Made by a program: the position numbers and the translations under genes. The notes beneath the pieces were generated by a model. The model was not told the DNA's origin. It ran no database searches and saw nothing but the letters and a program-made list of their open reading frames with translations. From Cryoendolithus antarcticus (taxonomy: Eukaryota > Ascomycota > Dothideomycetes > Cladosporiales > Cladosporiaceae): 64,000 nt of DNA. Positions within the stretch are counted from its first letter, which is position 1, and every line of letters begins with the position of its first letter. Of this stretch, positions 1-10,582 are shown in pieces. Where the stretch lies: NCBI GenBank assembly GCA_002077065.1, contig NAJO01000055.1, forward strand, positions 124,001 through 188,000, in the 5' to 3' direction.

Positions 1-759
1 ATCTACCTCCAGAACCAGCTGTCTAAACTCGCTAAGCGCATGTCCCTGCGTCAACAAGCCCTGGCTACAGCTCAAGTCTACATGAAACGGTTCTTCCTGC
101 GCGTCGAGATCCGCAAAACGAATCCCTACCTCATCATGGCAACTGCAGTCTACCTCGCCTGCAAAATGGAGGAGTGCCCGCAGCACATCCGACTCATGCT
201 AGGCGAGGCAGCGAGACAGTGGCCGGAGTTAGGAATCACGGAGAGCAGCAAGATCGGGGAGTGCGAGTTTGCGTTGATCTCGACGCTGAGCAGTAGGCTG
301 ATCTTGCATCATCCTTACCGTGCGCTCTCGGATCTGCAGGGAACGCTAGGGCTGACGCAGGAGGAGATCACGTTGGCGCATAGTATGCTGAATGATTCCT
401 ATGCTACCGATCTGCCGCTGTTGTACCCGCCGCATGTCATTGCCATCACGGCTATCTATCTGGCTGTGGTGCTGCGGCCGGCGCAGCCAGCTGGACTGGC
501 TGCGCACTCGTCTTCTGCGGCTTCGTCACCAGCTATGAGCGGATCTGCGGCGCAGAAAGGGTTCTCTTCGTTCGGCTTCAGGCAGGATCCGAATAAGATG
601 GGGAAGCTGATTGATTGGCTGGCTGAGAGTAAGGTCGAAATGGAGAGTGTGGTGGATGCTACGCAAGAGCTCATTAGTCTCTACGATTGTTGGGAGACTT
701 ACAGCGAGCGGGCTTGCAAGGAGGGGATCACAAAATTCATGAAAGATGGGGCTAAGTGA
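1..759 (+). CDS. SSN8: Cyclin C, Mediator kinase-module cyclin (5' partial)
   Basis: RNA polymerase II holoenzyme cyclin-like subunit, the partner of Cdk8/Ssn3 in the Mediator kinase module (nuclear, transcription regulation). The frame is open from base 1, so the N-terminus lies outside the window and the Met at base 40 is internal. Visible family features are the cyclin-box helix with LRQQALATAQVY, the block NPYLIMATAVYLACKMEE, and a second cyclin fold with YPPHVIAITAIYLA. A Ser/Ala-rich insertion of about 35 residues follows the second fold, as is common in filamentous-fungal Ssn8. The gene ends in TGA at 757-759, about 100 bp from the convergent end of NMD3. Family assignment is from recalled motifs and is strong. 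Confidence 0.9.
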   Translation: MYLQNQLSKLAKRMSLRQQALATAQVYMKRFFLRVEIRKTNPYLIMATAVYLACKMEECPQHIRLMLGEAARQWPELGITESSKIGECEFALISTLSSRLILHHPYRALSDLQGTLGLTQEEITLAHSMLNDSYATDLPLLYPPHVIAITAIYLAVVLRPAQPAGLAAHSSSAASSPAMSGSAAQKGFSSFGFRQDPNKMGKLIDWLAESKVEMESVVDATQELISLYDCWETYSERACKEGITKFMKDGAK

Positions 760-860
760 GTGCAGATGCATGTATGCAGCTCTGGACGAAGCCGAGCTTT
801 GTGCCAAACGGCAGCGATTGCTGATGAACTACATACGATCGCTTCCATCGAGCGAGCCAA

Positions 861-2414
861 CTACACCACCTCACCCTCGTCATCGTCCACCATCCCCATC
901 TCCTCCATCTCATCAATCAGCTGCTCCATCGGGATCTCCATCCCCTCATCCTCGTCATCAGTCTCCATGGCCTCCTTTATCTTCGTCGCCTCCTCGGCGT
1001 TCTTGTACAGATTCGTAGCCTGTCTCAACTCCGGATCGGCTTCCAGGTCCTGCAAGAATTGCTCGTAATCGTACTCCTCCCGTTCTGCATCCTGCTTTCT
1101 GGGTTTCATGTCGTTCTCCTCCTTCGCCAGACGACGCAACTTCCAATTCCGCGTCTTGTTCTTCTTCCGGCTTGCGTAGTGCTTCTTTACTAGTATGACG
1201 TCTGGCATTGCGCCGGCGTAAGTTTTGCTGTCGAGAATTGCATCGAAGTTGTCGTTGTTGTACTGCGTGCCGCTCAAAAGATAGCCCATCGCGGAGTCGC
1301 CCGGGTGCAGGATTGAACCCAGATGTGTCCGCACGAGGTATGTGGTATCGTTCACTCCCAAGTCCGAGGCGCGGACTATCGTAGCTTCCGCATGCGTGAA
1401 GCGGCCTTGCGGTGCAGCGATGGGCTCGATATCCATCACTACGAACTCTACGAGGTCTTTCACGTTTGCCAAAGGAGCGAATGGTGCGCGCCAGTATATC
1501 GGTGTCGAGAGATCAGCTGTGTGCATTGTGTTTGGGTCGAGGAAGTTCACTGCTGTGCCAACACGGTGGCACAGGACTAGGGGCGGGATGTTGCCGATCG
1601 CTTTTGCGATCTTGGAGGGAAGGGCAACGAGATCGTCTTTGCAAATCGGGACGATCTCGCAGGCAAACGAGAACTTGTAGGATTTCGTCGAAGTGTGGAT
1701 GTCGACTGAGATTAGCTCTTGGGACTTCTTCGTCCGGATGGGTGCGACACTGTGGAGGAAGTCGACAAACTTCTCGGCGTGGTTTCGCTGAGCAAAGTAG
1801 AAGTCTATGCCGTTCTGCACTTCTTTGATATTAATACAGTCCTTGTGTGCGCCTTGCTTGAGCATGAACTGCTCAAGATAGAGAAAAGTCCGCTTGTGTG
1901 GGACCTTCTGCCTCACTTGTACGACTGCTCGCCAGGTGTTGTGGGTGTATGACTTTTGGCAATCGGGACATTGCTTGTAGTGTTGTGCAAATTCAACCTC
2001 GAATGTCTGCTGCAGTATCGTGCCCTGCATCGCCTCTGCCTGTACAGTGACTTTCAGTTTTATTCTCCGTGAATGTGGCTCTGTCCAGATGAAGGCTGCG
2101 TCAATGATCCGTGTCTTGCTCAAGCCGCGCATCTTTCGCAGACATAATGCTAGCAATTCCCGCGACTCCAGCGATGCGACAACCCATTGTGTGGGTGGCG
2201 AATGCCATCTGTCGCAGTCTCTGCACATGTGTAGTATGCCTTCCCTGTCGATTCCATTCGTGATATCGACAGTAAGCTTGAGACAGTCTGAGCACAGCGC
2301 GCCGGCCGCAAGTGTCCCATCTATGGGAGCACCGCAATTGTAGCAGAGAATTGTAGCAGTCGTGTGTGGTATGCTCCGCATGGGGAGCGGTACTGCGTCC
2401 ACCTCCATCGACAT
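861..2414 (-). CDS. NMD3: 60S ribosomal subunit export adaptor NMD3
   Basis: Single-exon gene of 517 aa, the normal length for fungal Nmd3. Nmd3 binds the nascent 60S subunit and recruits Crm1 through C-terminal leucine-rich export signals. The N-terminal zinc region shows the expected Cys pairs (CYNCG, CSDC, CRDC and, around residue 155, CPDC), followed by the conserved core with LEQFMLKQGAHKDC and FYFAQRNHAEKFVDF. The C-terminus is highly acidic with methionine-rich helices typical of the export-signal region. Two Met codons (2414 and 2408) could start translation; the first is used here. The gene is convergent with the cyclin C gene. Confidence 0.95.
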   Translation of the reverse strand: MSMEVDAVPLPMRSIPHTTATILCYNCGAPIDGTLAAGALCSDCLKLTVDITNGIDREGILHMCRDCDRWHSPPTQWVVASLESRELLALCLRKMRGLSKTRIIDAAFIWTEPHSRRIKLKVTVQAEAMQGTILQQTFEVEFAQHYKQCPDCQKSYTHNTWRAVVQVRQKVPHKRTFLYLEQFMLKQGAHKDCINIKEVQNGIDFYFAQRNHAEKFVDFLHSVAPIRTKKSQELISVDIHTSTKSYKFSFACEIVPICKDDLVALPSKIAKAIGNIPPLVLCHRVGTAVNFLDPNTMHTADLSTPIYWRAPFAPLANVKDLVEFVVMDIEPIAAPQGRFTHAEATIVRASDLGVNDTTYLVRTHLGSILHPGDSAMGYLLSGTQYNNDNFDAILDSKTYAGAMPDVILVKKHYASRKKNKTRNWKLRRLAKEENDMKPRKQDAEREEYDYEQFLQDLEADPELRQATNLYKNAEEATKIKEAMETDDEDEGMEIPMEQLIDEMEEMGMVDDDEGEVV

Positions 2415-3023
2415 GGTGAGGTTTCGGTCTTGGTTTATCTCTGGATTGTGCTTTGGAGTTTGCAGTATCGTCTTTTAATCAGTCTTCTACAAAATGCGAA
2501 GACCTGGTGGACCGTACACTTCGACGGCAACAAGGAAACGAGAACGTCGTGCAGATGCTCGAAGAGTCGATATGAGTGACGCCGCAGCTTGGAAATCTAC
2601 GAAACTCAGCCTTACGTTATCGGCTTTATCGGAGCCGCGGCAAGGCGGGAGCGGACAATCCGCCAGACTTGGCAGACTTCAGACATATGTAGTTTGCATT
2701 CTGAGCAGTAGCATATAATGAATCTCGCACAATGGTTTGCAAGTATGGGATCCGAGTGCTATCACAAGCGAAGCCTGCGCATCGCCTTGTGTGTTCTCCG
2801 TGACCATCAGTGCGCCCGTGTAAGCCATCTTCTACTGGCGAGGCAAACATCCCTCAACAGTGACTGACTAAGGAAACTCCCCATCGCAAACGCATGAGAC
2901 CCCATGTACCCCTAACGACTGTCACAGCGTTCGCAGCCATGGTGCTTGACAGCCTCAACGCAACTCAGGCTTCGCTGAGATGCGGCAGCGCGAAACATCA
3001 CGTGCGTAAGGAAATGCAGTCAC
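2415..3023. other. Intergenic, NMD3 upstream region
   Basis: About 600 bp between the NMD3 start and the end of the next minus-strand gene. Short open frames here show no family signature. It must hold the NMD3 promoter. A CACGTG hexamer is near 2999. I see no other structure. Confidence 0.5.
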
Positions 3024-4427
3024 TCAATGCACCCAGTACCCTTCATCCTCATCATTCTCATCGCAGTAGTAACCCATCTGCCCAAGCGAGGGTCTGGGAG
3101 TTAACTTCGTCATCAGATGACCGAGTCCGTGATTGGCCTCTAACTTGACCTCGATAGGCGGTGGTGCCTTGGCTCGACGACCGGACTTAGCTTTGGCGAT
3201 CGGGGTCCATCCATCATCTTCGGGTTCGGGCTCATCTCTCAGCAAGCGTCTTCCGCGAGGCTCAGAAGAAGCTGACGTATTGTGCGAGGTGATTGAGGTC
3301 GACGCGGGAGCACGGCGCGAAGCATCCGACGTTTCGTCGTCGGCGCTCAGCTCTGGCGTGGTGTCGCCGAAACCGATTTGTTCCACGCCCTCCTCGAGTC
3401 CTTCGACAGCTTCCACTGGCTCATCACGGTCGACGTCCTCAGCTCCCGCTACAGCATCAGCTCTCGCATACCCTCCGTCGGTGATTTTCCAGTCCCAGAT
3501 CATACCATGCGCCAGCAACCGAGCATAAGCCTTCTTACTCGCCCAGCGCCAGAAGCTCTTCTTCCGCATCATTGTCTGCTGCTCCTCGCCATGCAAATGG
3601 ATCATGTCCTCCCTGATTGCGCTTCGGATCTGCTCAACAAGCGCTGTTTCGACTTTCCCAGACGGCTTTCCTGGGACCTTCAACGCGGCCAAGATGCGCT
3701 TCATGTCCGCCTCTTGGATGACAGGCTCCGCAAGTCCAGCGCGGTGCTGCTTGATGAAGCGGGCGCGCATCTCGCTGGTATTGGCCGTGCCGCGATGGTA
3801 GTACTTGTTCGTATTGATATCGTCATCATTCAGAAGTGCTTGCTCGAAGTCTGCTTCTTCTCTGTCGACCGGATGCAAGATTTGGCCGATGCGCTTGATA
3901 TCTTCAGCCCTGATGGGAGGCGCGCGCGTGGCCGCTTTAGCAGCTTTCTTGGCGTCCTTTCGATCTTTCTTCGTTGCCGAGCCCATCAGCCCTGGAAACG
4001 GGCAAGAGGGCGACGCGGGCGTAGCCGTGGGAGAAGCGATCGTGAGAGCGAGCTTAGGATCCAGCAGACGAAGCGCCTGAATCAGCTCTGCGATGTGACG
4101 GCAACGCTTGTCCTGCTGATCATCGCAATTGTTGCACGCCATGCATTGGACGCTGCCACCTAATGGAGATTATCAGCTTCGAACTTCGGTCTCGACCAGG
4201 AACTGTGATAGCTCACCTTTCTTGAACAGCTGATGGTGGTAGCGACGGCACCACTCGACATGATCACCCAGGCATTTCTTCTGAGAGCGTGGATTCGACA
4301 GCGGGGTTGCGCACACTGGACAGTGGTGGACTGTGAGGGCTCGTCAGCATTGGAACTCGCCACCACTGGATCTTGACAGCCTACTCAGTGCACCTCCCTC
4401 CTCCCAGCGATGAATGTCGTTTGGCAT
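3024..4427 (-). CDS. Uncharacterised zinc-binding protein, three exons
   Basis: Exons read 4427-4394, 4330-4217 and 4159-3024, with introns of 63 and 57 nt that keep frame, giving 427 aa. The first two exons add a compact Cys/His cluster: HHCPVC near residue 14, then a Cys and His about 15 residues on, then EWC. Exon 3 opens with CMACNNC. The spacing suggests one or two structural zinc sites. The middle is lysine/alanine-rich, with a helical block around residues 130-280 containing SFWRWASKKAYARLL. The C-terminal third is acidic and disordered. I do not recognise the family. The start at 4427 is chosen because it is in frame through both splices; a start at 4142 would lose the zinc cluster. 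Role unknown, probably nucleic-acid or protein binding (inference). Confidence 0.7.
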
Positions 4428-5225
4428 TTTGGCCCAACCGATGTGCCCTTGGGCAGCGCTTGCGAGGATTTCGGAGGAGACAGATGTTGTCACGTTCGAC
4501 GGAAGCGATCCTGCCGGTAGGACGTTTCAAAGTAGGCTGACCAATGATCAGGGGAGCTGTTCCGATGGAGAAGCTTCCTCGCATATTCGATTTGAGCAGA
4601 GACGAGCGAGCGTTGGCGTCGATAGCGAGATCGACTTGGAGCAGCAAAGGACAGTGGCGAAACTGTCCGCGCAGCGGTGGGTAAGTCTTCCTCGAATGCG
4701 CAATGGCTTTGGGCTATGCAGTCGATGATCTGTAAGTGGTCCTGCCTTTCTCCCAACCGAGCAAAATCTCTCTTATGCGCACCTTCACAACCAGTGACCG
4801 CCTCAGCAAAAACGATCACCGTCTTGCGTATGCTTATGCGTATGCGGTAACCAACTTACACAACTCGCACTACCAACTTTTCTCCTTGGTGTTCGATGCT
4901 TTGTGCGTCAAGGAATATCCTAATCTGTTGCGGTGCGTCGGAAATTACTATTCTATTCCTCCGTGGTGTCAACAAATCCGTTTGTCTGCCTGACGTAGGC
5001 GGCTAACCTGCGGGAAGGGCATAAAGGCGGTTACACAAGGGCGTAGGCCGGGGACCGGGAGTGAAGGGAGCACGTGATGACATGTGAGACGGTAGGGAAG
5101 GTGCGAGGGAGGGGTGACGCTGGAGTGAATGCTGAAGTAAGAGAGGCAGAGTTGGGGTATAGCGGTAATGACTGTGGCTATGGGAGTGTCTTTTTGCGGT
5201 GATGGAAGAAGTGTAGGGGGTGCGG
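4428..5225. other. Intergenic, no gene recognised
   Basis: About 800 bp between the divergently placed start of the zinc protein and the 3' end of the ergothioneine gene. It contains a short TATGCK hexamer run of about 3.5 copies near 4825-4846 and a CACGTG near 5070. Open frames here are short and without recognisable motifs. Confidence 0.5.
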
Positions 5226-8200
5226 CTAGATGTCTTTGACCAGACGCGCGGTGGCCCAGGCGTAGGGATAGTTGCGTTGGTACCAATTCACGCTGTTTCA
5301 GATCAGCGAATGTACCTCATTGCTCTGCGCATACGCATCGATGGTGGCACTTACAACGACCTCCTCCCTGCAATGCGTGGTAGCGTAGCCCAAGATCCTC
5401 CAAGCACGACATTATGCTTGCCATCGAAAAAGTCAGCTGTGCATGTGTGGTCAGCTTACTTGCACCCTTCACTTCACCCTTACTCTGCACATCACTCACA
5501 GCTGTAAGCAGGGTACAACTCCATCGGCTCATATCCCTCATGCCTCTCCAGCACCGAACAAGTCCACTCCCAAAGCCCACCCATGCCTCCCTGACCGGCG
5601 AGCTTATTGCCATCTTGCGTGACACTCACAGTACCCCAGTGCTTGAAGCCTACATTACTGTCTCCCAACTCAGTAAACAGTGCTTCAGTCTCCAGGCCGT
5701 CGGCCTGGCCCTTTTCGCAACGGTGGGATGGAGGCGACTCCTGGACTCCCTCGTTGATCAGGTGCGCGTTGACAGCGGGGATGTTTGCGCCCAGAGTCTG
5801 CAGGGCTTGCTTGCGCAGATTCTCTGCGTGGGAGTAGATGCTCTGGGCCTCGAGCTGAGTTGGGATACGGCCGCCCATGTAGGCTGCGCAGCCGGCAAGC
5901 TCGTCATAGGAGGCGCTGACTGGATGGTGCAGCGCAAGTGAAAGTGGGATGGGACCATGGAATGTGCGCAGGGAAAGGGGTGCAAGGAAGGCTGGGAGGC
6001 CGGAGTATCCGTTCGTGTGGTTACTGGTGCCGTTGGTGTGGCCGTCGGTGTGTCCATTCGCGTACCCGTTGGAATGGCCGTCGACTTCACCGGTCTGGCC
6101 GTTCACGCCGTCGGTTGGTCCAGTGTTGCTCCAAGAAGCAGGGAGGTGGTCCTTTCCTATCTCGAAGAGGTACTTGGCGTACTCGCCATTCGTGATCGGG
6201 CGAGCTTTAGCCTTGAAAGCCTCGACAGTCTCCTCGCGGGCAGGCTTCTCGACATCCCATCCGAAGTGTCGCACTGGTCCAACAGCCCTTTCGGGATCGT
6301 CAAGCCCAGTCTTGATAGTCTGCGAGGGGATGTCGAACCACTGATTCTCCTCCGCCTCGTGATCAGCCTTATCAGCAAGCTGCTCAAATTCCGGGCGGGG
6401 CACTCCAGTGGGCGGCAATGTCTTGTCGCTCTGTAGTAGCATGTACAAGAGCGTTTCGAGATGCATCGCTTCGTGTTCATATCCAAGCCAGAGCACTCTT
6501 CCAGTCCAGGCATCGTCGTACGCCTGTCCAGTCTTGTAGAAGCTGGCGACCCGTTCATGCACACGATCCTGATAGTCTGAGATCTCTTCGACTGGCGGCC
6601 ACTCGTCAGGCACTTCGCTGTGAGCGTGACATTGAGCTGGATCATCAACCTACATTGTTGGGTCAGCATTATTCGACATCGACGACTCGCTGATTTTCCC
6701 CGACTCGCAGAGCACGTGCTACTTTCGACTGCGCTTCCACGGTGGTTTCGCTGACATGGCGTTAACCTTCGACGCCGAGAGCCGACCAAGTCGCGATATT
6801 TGCCATCACTTATAAGTCTCAACTGTATGCCATCTTAATCTCGACCCGCGTCGACGAAGCGCAGTCGACGATAGCAACAATGATCTCAAGAATTAAGAGA
6901 GAGGGAGCTACTTCAAACGGGAGGACAGACATCTGGATCGATTCCACGCTCGAAGATCTTACTGTATGCCGCCGGTTCAATTGGCTGCATGCCCGTTCCT
7001 TCGACGAGCTTCATCGACATGAAAGTCGGAATGTGCCCAAGATAGAATATACAGGCATTGCGAAGCTTGATCGGTTTCTCGTTCAGCTCCGCATCCGGGA
7101 TCATCTGCCTCGTGACAATCGTCCAGACTTTCCAAAGTCGATGCCAGTCGTCAAGGCTTGGCACTGGATGGCGTGCGTACTCGATCGGGTTGGTAGGAAA
7201 TACCATATTCTGACGTCTCGTGAGCATGTGTATGTCTGGCATATTGATCAGTCTCGTTTCATCGATCAATAGCGTGGTCGTCAGTGCGATTTTGCAAAGT
7301 TAGCATCGCTTACGATAATCTCCCGCGGTGTTCGACCAGACGGTTTTCTCGATGACGTCTCCATTGTCCCACAGCTTCCGCGTCTGCGCAGCGCTGTACT
7401 TCACAGACTCTTCGATGCGAATGCGTTCGCCGCCACGTATTGCGATGCCTGCTACAACGCAGTCTGATCTGGGCACGACATGTGCTCGGTGCAGACCCTC
7501 TGCAGCGCTGTACTCGCCTGCAGCGTACCAATTATTGAGGTCGAACGCATCGTACCCGAGTATCTTGTTGGCGTGATTTAAGCCGTTGATGGTGAATCGA
7601 TTCGTGACACCCTGCAAATCGTTGTACGCTTGGTAGACTCGTTTCGGCTCCTGACAGGCGTCCAAGCCAAGCAACAGAGTAGAGTTCGGACCGAGCGTAC
7701 CGGCGAATTGTTTCACGAACGCAGCAGCTTCATCTCTGTTGTAGTTGCCAACGCTCGATCCCAACGACATGATCGTCTTTGTTTGGCCGACCATTTCCGG
7801 GGTTGTGAGCCATTGCAGGCCATCATCGTAAGTCCCCAGTAGACCAAAGCATTTGACATACTTGAACGTGCCTTCAGGGACGGCAGCTAGTGTGCGCTCC
7901 AGCTCGGATCGCATCAGGTCGAGGGCGAAGTAAGTCACATTTCTCTTCGCGCGCTCTAGAGCATCTAGCAGGATCTTGACTTTGCGAAGATTCCTTGGTC
8001 AAGTCAGCTATGAGCACTCTCTCTCCCTTCGCTTGTCCGAATGTTCGACGCGGTGGAAAAGCTGTCATCAGCGCGTCCGCGGCTGGCAAGCGCTACATAG
8101 CCGTCCCTGCAAGAGCGCCGAGGCTGATACAAAGACGCTGATTAGCAGTCTGGTGTCTCTCGCCGATCTCGAGTGACAGGTTCGATTTCGCGAGTGCGGG

Positions 8201-8568
8201 CAAAGCAGCATAGGAAAGTTCAAACTCATGAGAAAACGAGGGTAGTATTGGCGATCGTCGACTCACCCACTTCCCAATTCAAGCAAGACACTGTTCTGTT
8301 CGATGTTCGTGGCAATCTCATCGGCATTGCGCTCCAGGACCTCGATCTCCTGGCCAGTAAGGTAGTACTCCTCCAGGTACGTGATCTCCTCGAAGATCTG
8401 CAGGCCAGTAGCGTCGTACAGGAGTAAGGTAGGCAGAGTCTTCTGCTGTCCATCTGGAATGGCGAGACCTTCAACAATCATGCGCTTCAAATTGGCAGTC
8501 TGGCCATCACCCTGGATGTCGATAATTCGCCCATCTACTTGGGTCAACGTGATTGAACCCATCGTCAT
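5226..8568 (-). CDS. egt1: Ergothioneine biosynthesis protein 1 (EgtD/EgtB fusion)
   Basis: Six exons: 8568-8267, 7993-7314, 7235-6931, 6649-5500, 5436-5355 and 5292-5226, total 2586 nt, exactly 861 codons plus stop. The N-terminal half (about 1-330) is the SAM-dependent histidine trimethyltransferase, with LLELGSGN and MSLGSSVGNYNR. Next is a DinB-like iron-binding domain with an HxxxH-x-E motif (EHEAMHLE, about residue 487). A C-terminal FGE-sulfatase domain ends GGSWAT..RRSFVNWYQRNYPYAWA. Fungal Egt1 methylates histidine to hercynine and couples it with cysteine to the sulfoxide, giving the antioxidant ergothioneine. Oddities are two long introns (281 and 273 nt, the first with a weak GTCTGT donor) and a Gly/His/Asn-rich insertion in the FGE domain. 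Start at 8568 or 8562. Confidence 0.93.
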
Positions 8569-9302
8569 GAGTACAGTCGTGCTGAGTGTGGAAAGTCGTG
8601 CACCGGAGAGGGCATGAAATGGAAATACACAATACCTGGAAACACTACGTGTGAAGACGGATCTATTTCCATAGCTGCTGGTCGATTCCAAAGGCGCTGT
8701 CTGCAGGGCGAGTCCAAAGTCCGGATGATTACATACACGGGCCGTGAGTGGTCATCGCTCCACTACTCGGAGAGAGTACCAATGCCCAGATCAAGGCCGT
8801 CACTTCAGCTTCATTGCTTGTAGAAGTCAGTAAAGCGTTAGTGCCCGGGCATGCGGATGCGCCTCGGGCCTCGACTGAGTGCTACATGATTCCTCATCCC
8901 GTTCTCTACCCACTGCCATGTAGGACTGGATGACTGATGGATACGACGCGTCTCGGGTTCGCGACTTTGACATAGAAGTGCCGGAGAAGGTACTCCTGCA
9001 TTGAGATACGGCCAATGAAACGCTGTGGTGTCCCATGCGTTCCCCTCAGCTACTGCGTCATATCACTGAGGTGGTGATCGCATGATGAAGCGGCTAGAAG
9101 AACAAAGTGTTTACGAGATGCAGGGAAGTTCTCCGGGCGCCGTGCGCTTCCGGGGTATCGTATTACTCAGCGGTCAAGAGTGGAGTCATTTAGACGCGCA
9201 ACAGGATGAATGGCAACAAAACAAGGCCATAGCTTTGCAGACCTTGCTACTGTCAAGCAATATACTGCTCCCGCTTGCCTTGCACAGCTTCGTCGAATGA
9301 GC
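8569..9302. other. Intergenic, egt1 upstream region
   Basis: About 730 bp between the egt1 start and the 3' end of the hydrolase gene. I see no convincing coding region on either strand. It contains the egt1 promoter. Confidence 0.5.
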
Positions 9303-10146
9303 TTAAGCCCACTTCGTCGCAGCCTCCACAATGACCTTCGCGACGACACCCGGCTGCGTGACGAAGCCACAATGTCCGACGTCCCTCTCTATAACTTCCC
9401 ACTCCACCCCGCTGGCTGCGATGATAGTCCGCGCAGCCTCTGGTGGGAAAGTCCCGTCAAGCTGCGCCAATAGCCACACGCGTTTCCCATCAAGCGCCCG
9501 CTCAGCCCAGAGTGGCGGGAGGACCCCAGTATCAAACGTGCGTGAAGAGTGCCCGACGACTGTCTTGGCCAACTCTTCGGCGTCTGCGGGCGCAGCGTCG
9601 TTGAACAGCGCAGCGATAATGTGATCGAAGGTCAAAAATCCCTTCTTGGGCTGATCGTTGTCTATTAGCTGCGTTTCCGACGAGAACGACTGCAAGAGCC
9701 ATGCTTACCTGATCAATAACAATAAAGGGCGGCCAAGTTCCGCCCATAAACTCGAGCTGACCCATACCGGCTGGCACGGTGGCGATGCTCATATATAAAA
9801 TTCCCACTATGCCACCTTTCTCGCCTCGCGCGTTGCGCTCAGACTTGACGAATGATGGCCCATCGTTGCCAAAGACTGTCCCGCCGTACGAGTAGGCGTA
9901 GATGACGACGTCCTTGCCAGCATCTAGGAGCGGCTTAACGGACTTCGCGTATATCGATCGCGCATCATTTGCTGCTGTCAGTGACTGGTCCAATGGGTCG
10001 GCTGGGTCGGCAGATGGAAGAGATGCGACCACTGTCTCGTAGCCAGACTTGTGGAGCTCGGCCTTGAGAGGATCATAGCAGGTGTTGTGGGTCATGCCAC
10101 CCAGGATGAGGAGGATGATAGGTTTAGACGCCATTTTCATTTGCAT
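9303..10146 (-). CDS. Alpha/beta-hydrolase family protein
   Basis: Two exons, 10146-9709 and 9650-9303, separated by a 58-nt intron with a GTAAGC donor and a GCTAAT branch-like site; 261 aa. The fold shows an N-terminal strand (PIILLILGG), then a nucleophile-elbow region YAYSYGGT around residues 85-92 with Ser as candidate nucleophile. Near the C-terminus a strand-loop with GHCGF carries the candidate catalytic His. This resembles the small methylesterase/AB hydrolase 6 group common in fungi. Substrate cannot be told from sequence. Start could be 10146, 10140 or 10134; the last gives MASKP, closest to relatives. No metabolic cluster is visible around it. Confidence 0.8.
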
Positions 10147-10582
10147 CTAGTTGTCTCGTTGGATTTGAAGGTGAAGTAGAGTGGCGGCAGTCGACGTGTG
10201 CCAGCATGGTGGGTGAAGACTCCTGTATCCATCGCTGGCCGTGAAGACACTGCTCCATCAAGCACCGTTCGCTGACCCATAGCGCCCTACGTGTCTGACT
10301 GTATTGTACTGTCGCTTCGCAGCCAAGCATGCGCTACATTAGAGCGGCGTTACCAGCAGCGGCATCTCGAGCGGTCCATGCTCTATGTCCGCCAGCTGGA
10401 TGGCTCAGCTATGTCGTGCAGTAGCAAGCTAGCCTAGCTCGCCTGCGCCCTAGTGAGCAGTGAGCAGTGCCAGACTGCTGACATCAGCCGCACACTAGCG
10501 GCAAATTCCATCGCCTGATCCAGGATGCGCTGGACCCGGCCACGCCCTTTCCGTCCAGATCGACATTGATGACAGTGCATGG
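10147..10582. other. Intergenic
   Basis: About 435 bp between the hydrolase start and the PEX12 stop. It contains the hydrolase promoter. I see nothing else I can support. Confidence 0.5.

Noticed and set aside
3378..4163. Plus-strand frame of 261 codons opposite the zinc-binding protein
   Set aside because: Antisense shadow; the minus-strand product has consistent introns and a Cys/His cluster.
4825..4846. TATGCK hexamer run
   Set aside because: Only about three and a half units; ordinary microsatellite.
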